Source: Acidobacteriota bacterium
GTDB taxonomy: Bacteria; Acidobacteriota; Vicinamibacteria; Vicinamibacterales; CAVVIG01
Direction of reading: 5' to 3'
DNA length: 13,879 bases
Assembly (NCBI GenBank): GCA_003222455.1
Contig: QHWF01000223.1
Coordinates: 1 to 13,879, forward strand
Shown: positions 13,347 to 13,879 of the stretch, piece after piece
Layout of the letters: each line of letters opens with the position of its first letter
Numbering within the stretch: position 1 is the first letter of the stretch
Position numbers and translations under genes: made by a program
Notes under the pieces: model-generated
Told to the model about the DNA's origin: nothing
The model's input: only the letters and a program-made list of their open reading frames with translations
The model's database searches: none

Positions 13347-13879
13347 ATGAGGATGAGGCGTTTGATCATCTCGGCGAGCGTTTTTGTACTCGCATGCGTG
13401 GCGCTGGTCCCGACGCAGGCACAACGGCAGGGCGCCGCCGGCCCGGCGGGTAGTGGACAGGGCGCAAGCCAGATAGCGGCAGCCGGTGGCGGGGGCCAGC
13501 GTGGTGGCGGCGGCGGCCGCGCAGACGCTCCGCTGATCGGCCCGGGAAATCTGGTGACCGGCGTCTGGGGCACGGATCCGGTGCCCGTCGACTCGCGTGG
13601 CTGGGGCTGGATGACCAAGTCGTACGTCAGCGCAAATTACAAGCGTCCCTTCTACAACAAGGCGAAGGAGATGCTGTTCAGCGACAAGCAGGTCACCAGT
13701 TACACGATCAGCACGTTCGACCCGGAGTTCTATTGCGAGGTCCGCAAGCACTACGGGTACGTCTGGTTCGAGATGCAGCACAGCACGATGTCGTGGGACA
13801 ACGTCGCGAAGATGATCGCGGCGTGTCCCGGTCCTGACGGTGCCGCCCCGATGATCCGCATGCCGGATCAGCTCGAATC
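13347..13879 (+). CDS. Exported HpcH/HpaI aldolase (citrate lyase-like) family protein, partial
   Basis: Open from ATG 13347 to the window edge (177 residues seen); AGGAGG at 13333-13338 gives ideal spacing. Residues 1-25 are a signal peptide (MRMRRLIISASVFVLACVAL..., cut near TQA-Q), followed by a Gly/Gln/Ala-rich linker to about 62. The fold then begins: 'YGYVWFEMQHSTMSWDNVAK' with H145 and 'PMIRMP' with R171 match the catalytic His and substrate-binding Arg region of HpaI-type class II pyruvate aldolases. The metal-binding Glu/Asp lie beyond the edge. Members normally work in the cytosol on 2-oxo acids, so export is unusual. It begins 66 bases after the serine hydrolase and may be a separate unit. 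Confidence 0.78.
   Translation, partial: MRMRRLIISASVFVLACVALVPTQAQRQGAAGPAGSGQGASQIAAAGGGGQRGGGGGRADAPLIGPGNLVTGVWGTDPVPVDSRGWGWMTKSYVSANYKRPFYNKAKEMLFSDKQVTSYTISTFDPEFYCEVRKHYGYVWFEMQHSTMSWDNVAKMIAACPGPDGAAPMIRMPDQLE

Overview
The window is high-GC DNA that looks like a chromosome segment from an Acidobacteriota lineage, most likely Vicinamibacteria-like. I infer this from gene families that are typical together there: the C-terminus of a TonB-dependent receptor, a PadR regulator paired with a duplicated MacB/FtsX-type permease (ADOP family), a cytochrome c/copper monooxygenase-like protein, secreted TPR proteins and short dispersed palindromes. No database search was possible, so the taxonomy is inference.

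Layout, left to right. 1-69: last 22 residues of a TonB-dependent receptor, whose stop codon lies inside an 18-bp tandem repeat. 70-424: structured non-coding DNA with hairpins and a REP-like palindrome. 425-1546: exported TPR protein. 1591-1787: remains of a RelBE-like toxin-antitoxin pair. 1819-2531: O-methyltransferase gene broken by an in-frame TAG and a 1-nt frameshift. 2762-3405 (minus): Phd/YefM antitoxin plus PIN-domain (VapC) toxin, with a clear operator-like dyad at the antitoxin start. 3427-3813: intergenic, with a terminator-like hairpin, a possible ankyrin-like relic and a large palindrome. 3814-6236 (minus): two-gene operon of a cytochrome c/copper-monooxygenase-like protein and a secreted protein of unknown function, coupled by a GTGA overlap. 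6344-6756: small membrane protein gene with an internal deletion. 6854-8014: DUF4440-DUF481 fusion predicted in the outer membrane. 8015-8495: gene relics. 8496-11541: PadR regulator and large ABC permease, whose N-terminal prefix is out of frame. 11542-12125: paired REP-like palindromes, a histidine kinase relic and an attC-like integron recombination site. 12126-13280: Tat/lipoprotein serine hydrolase of lower GC. 13347-end: exported HpcH/HpaI aldolase-like protein, cut by the window edge.

Two themes stand out. First, decay is dense: at least five genes or gene pairs are broken, and several relics lie between them. Second, mobile or recombinogenic signals sit between genes: an attC-like site just upstream of a lower-GC serine hydrolase gene, REP-like palindromes, and a palindromic relic flanked by a 10-bp direct repeat that seems to have separated the PadR and permease genes. 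The intact genes are mostly envelope or secreted functions, in small independent units rather than one pathway. I see no rRNA, tRNA, CRISPR array, complete insertion sequence or phage module.
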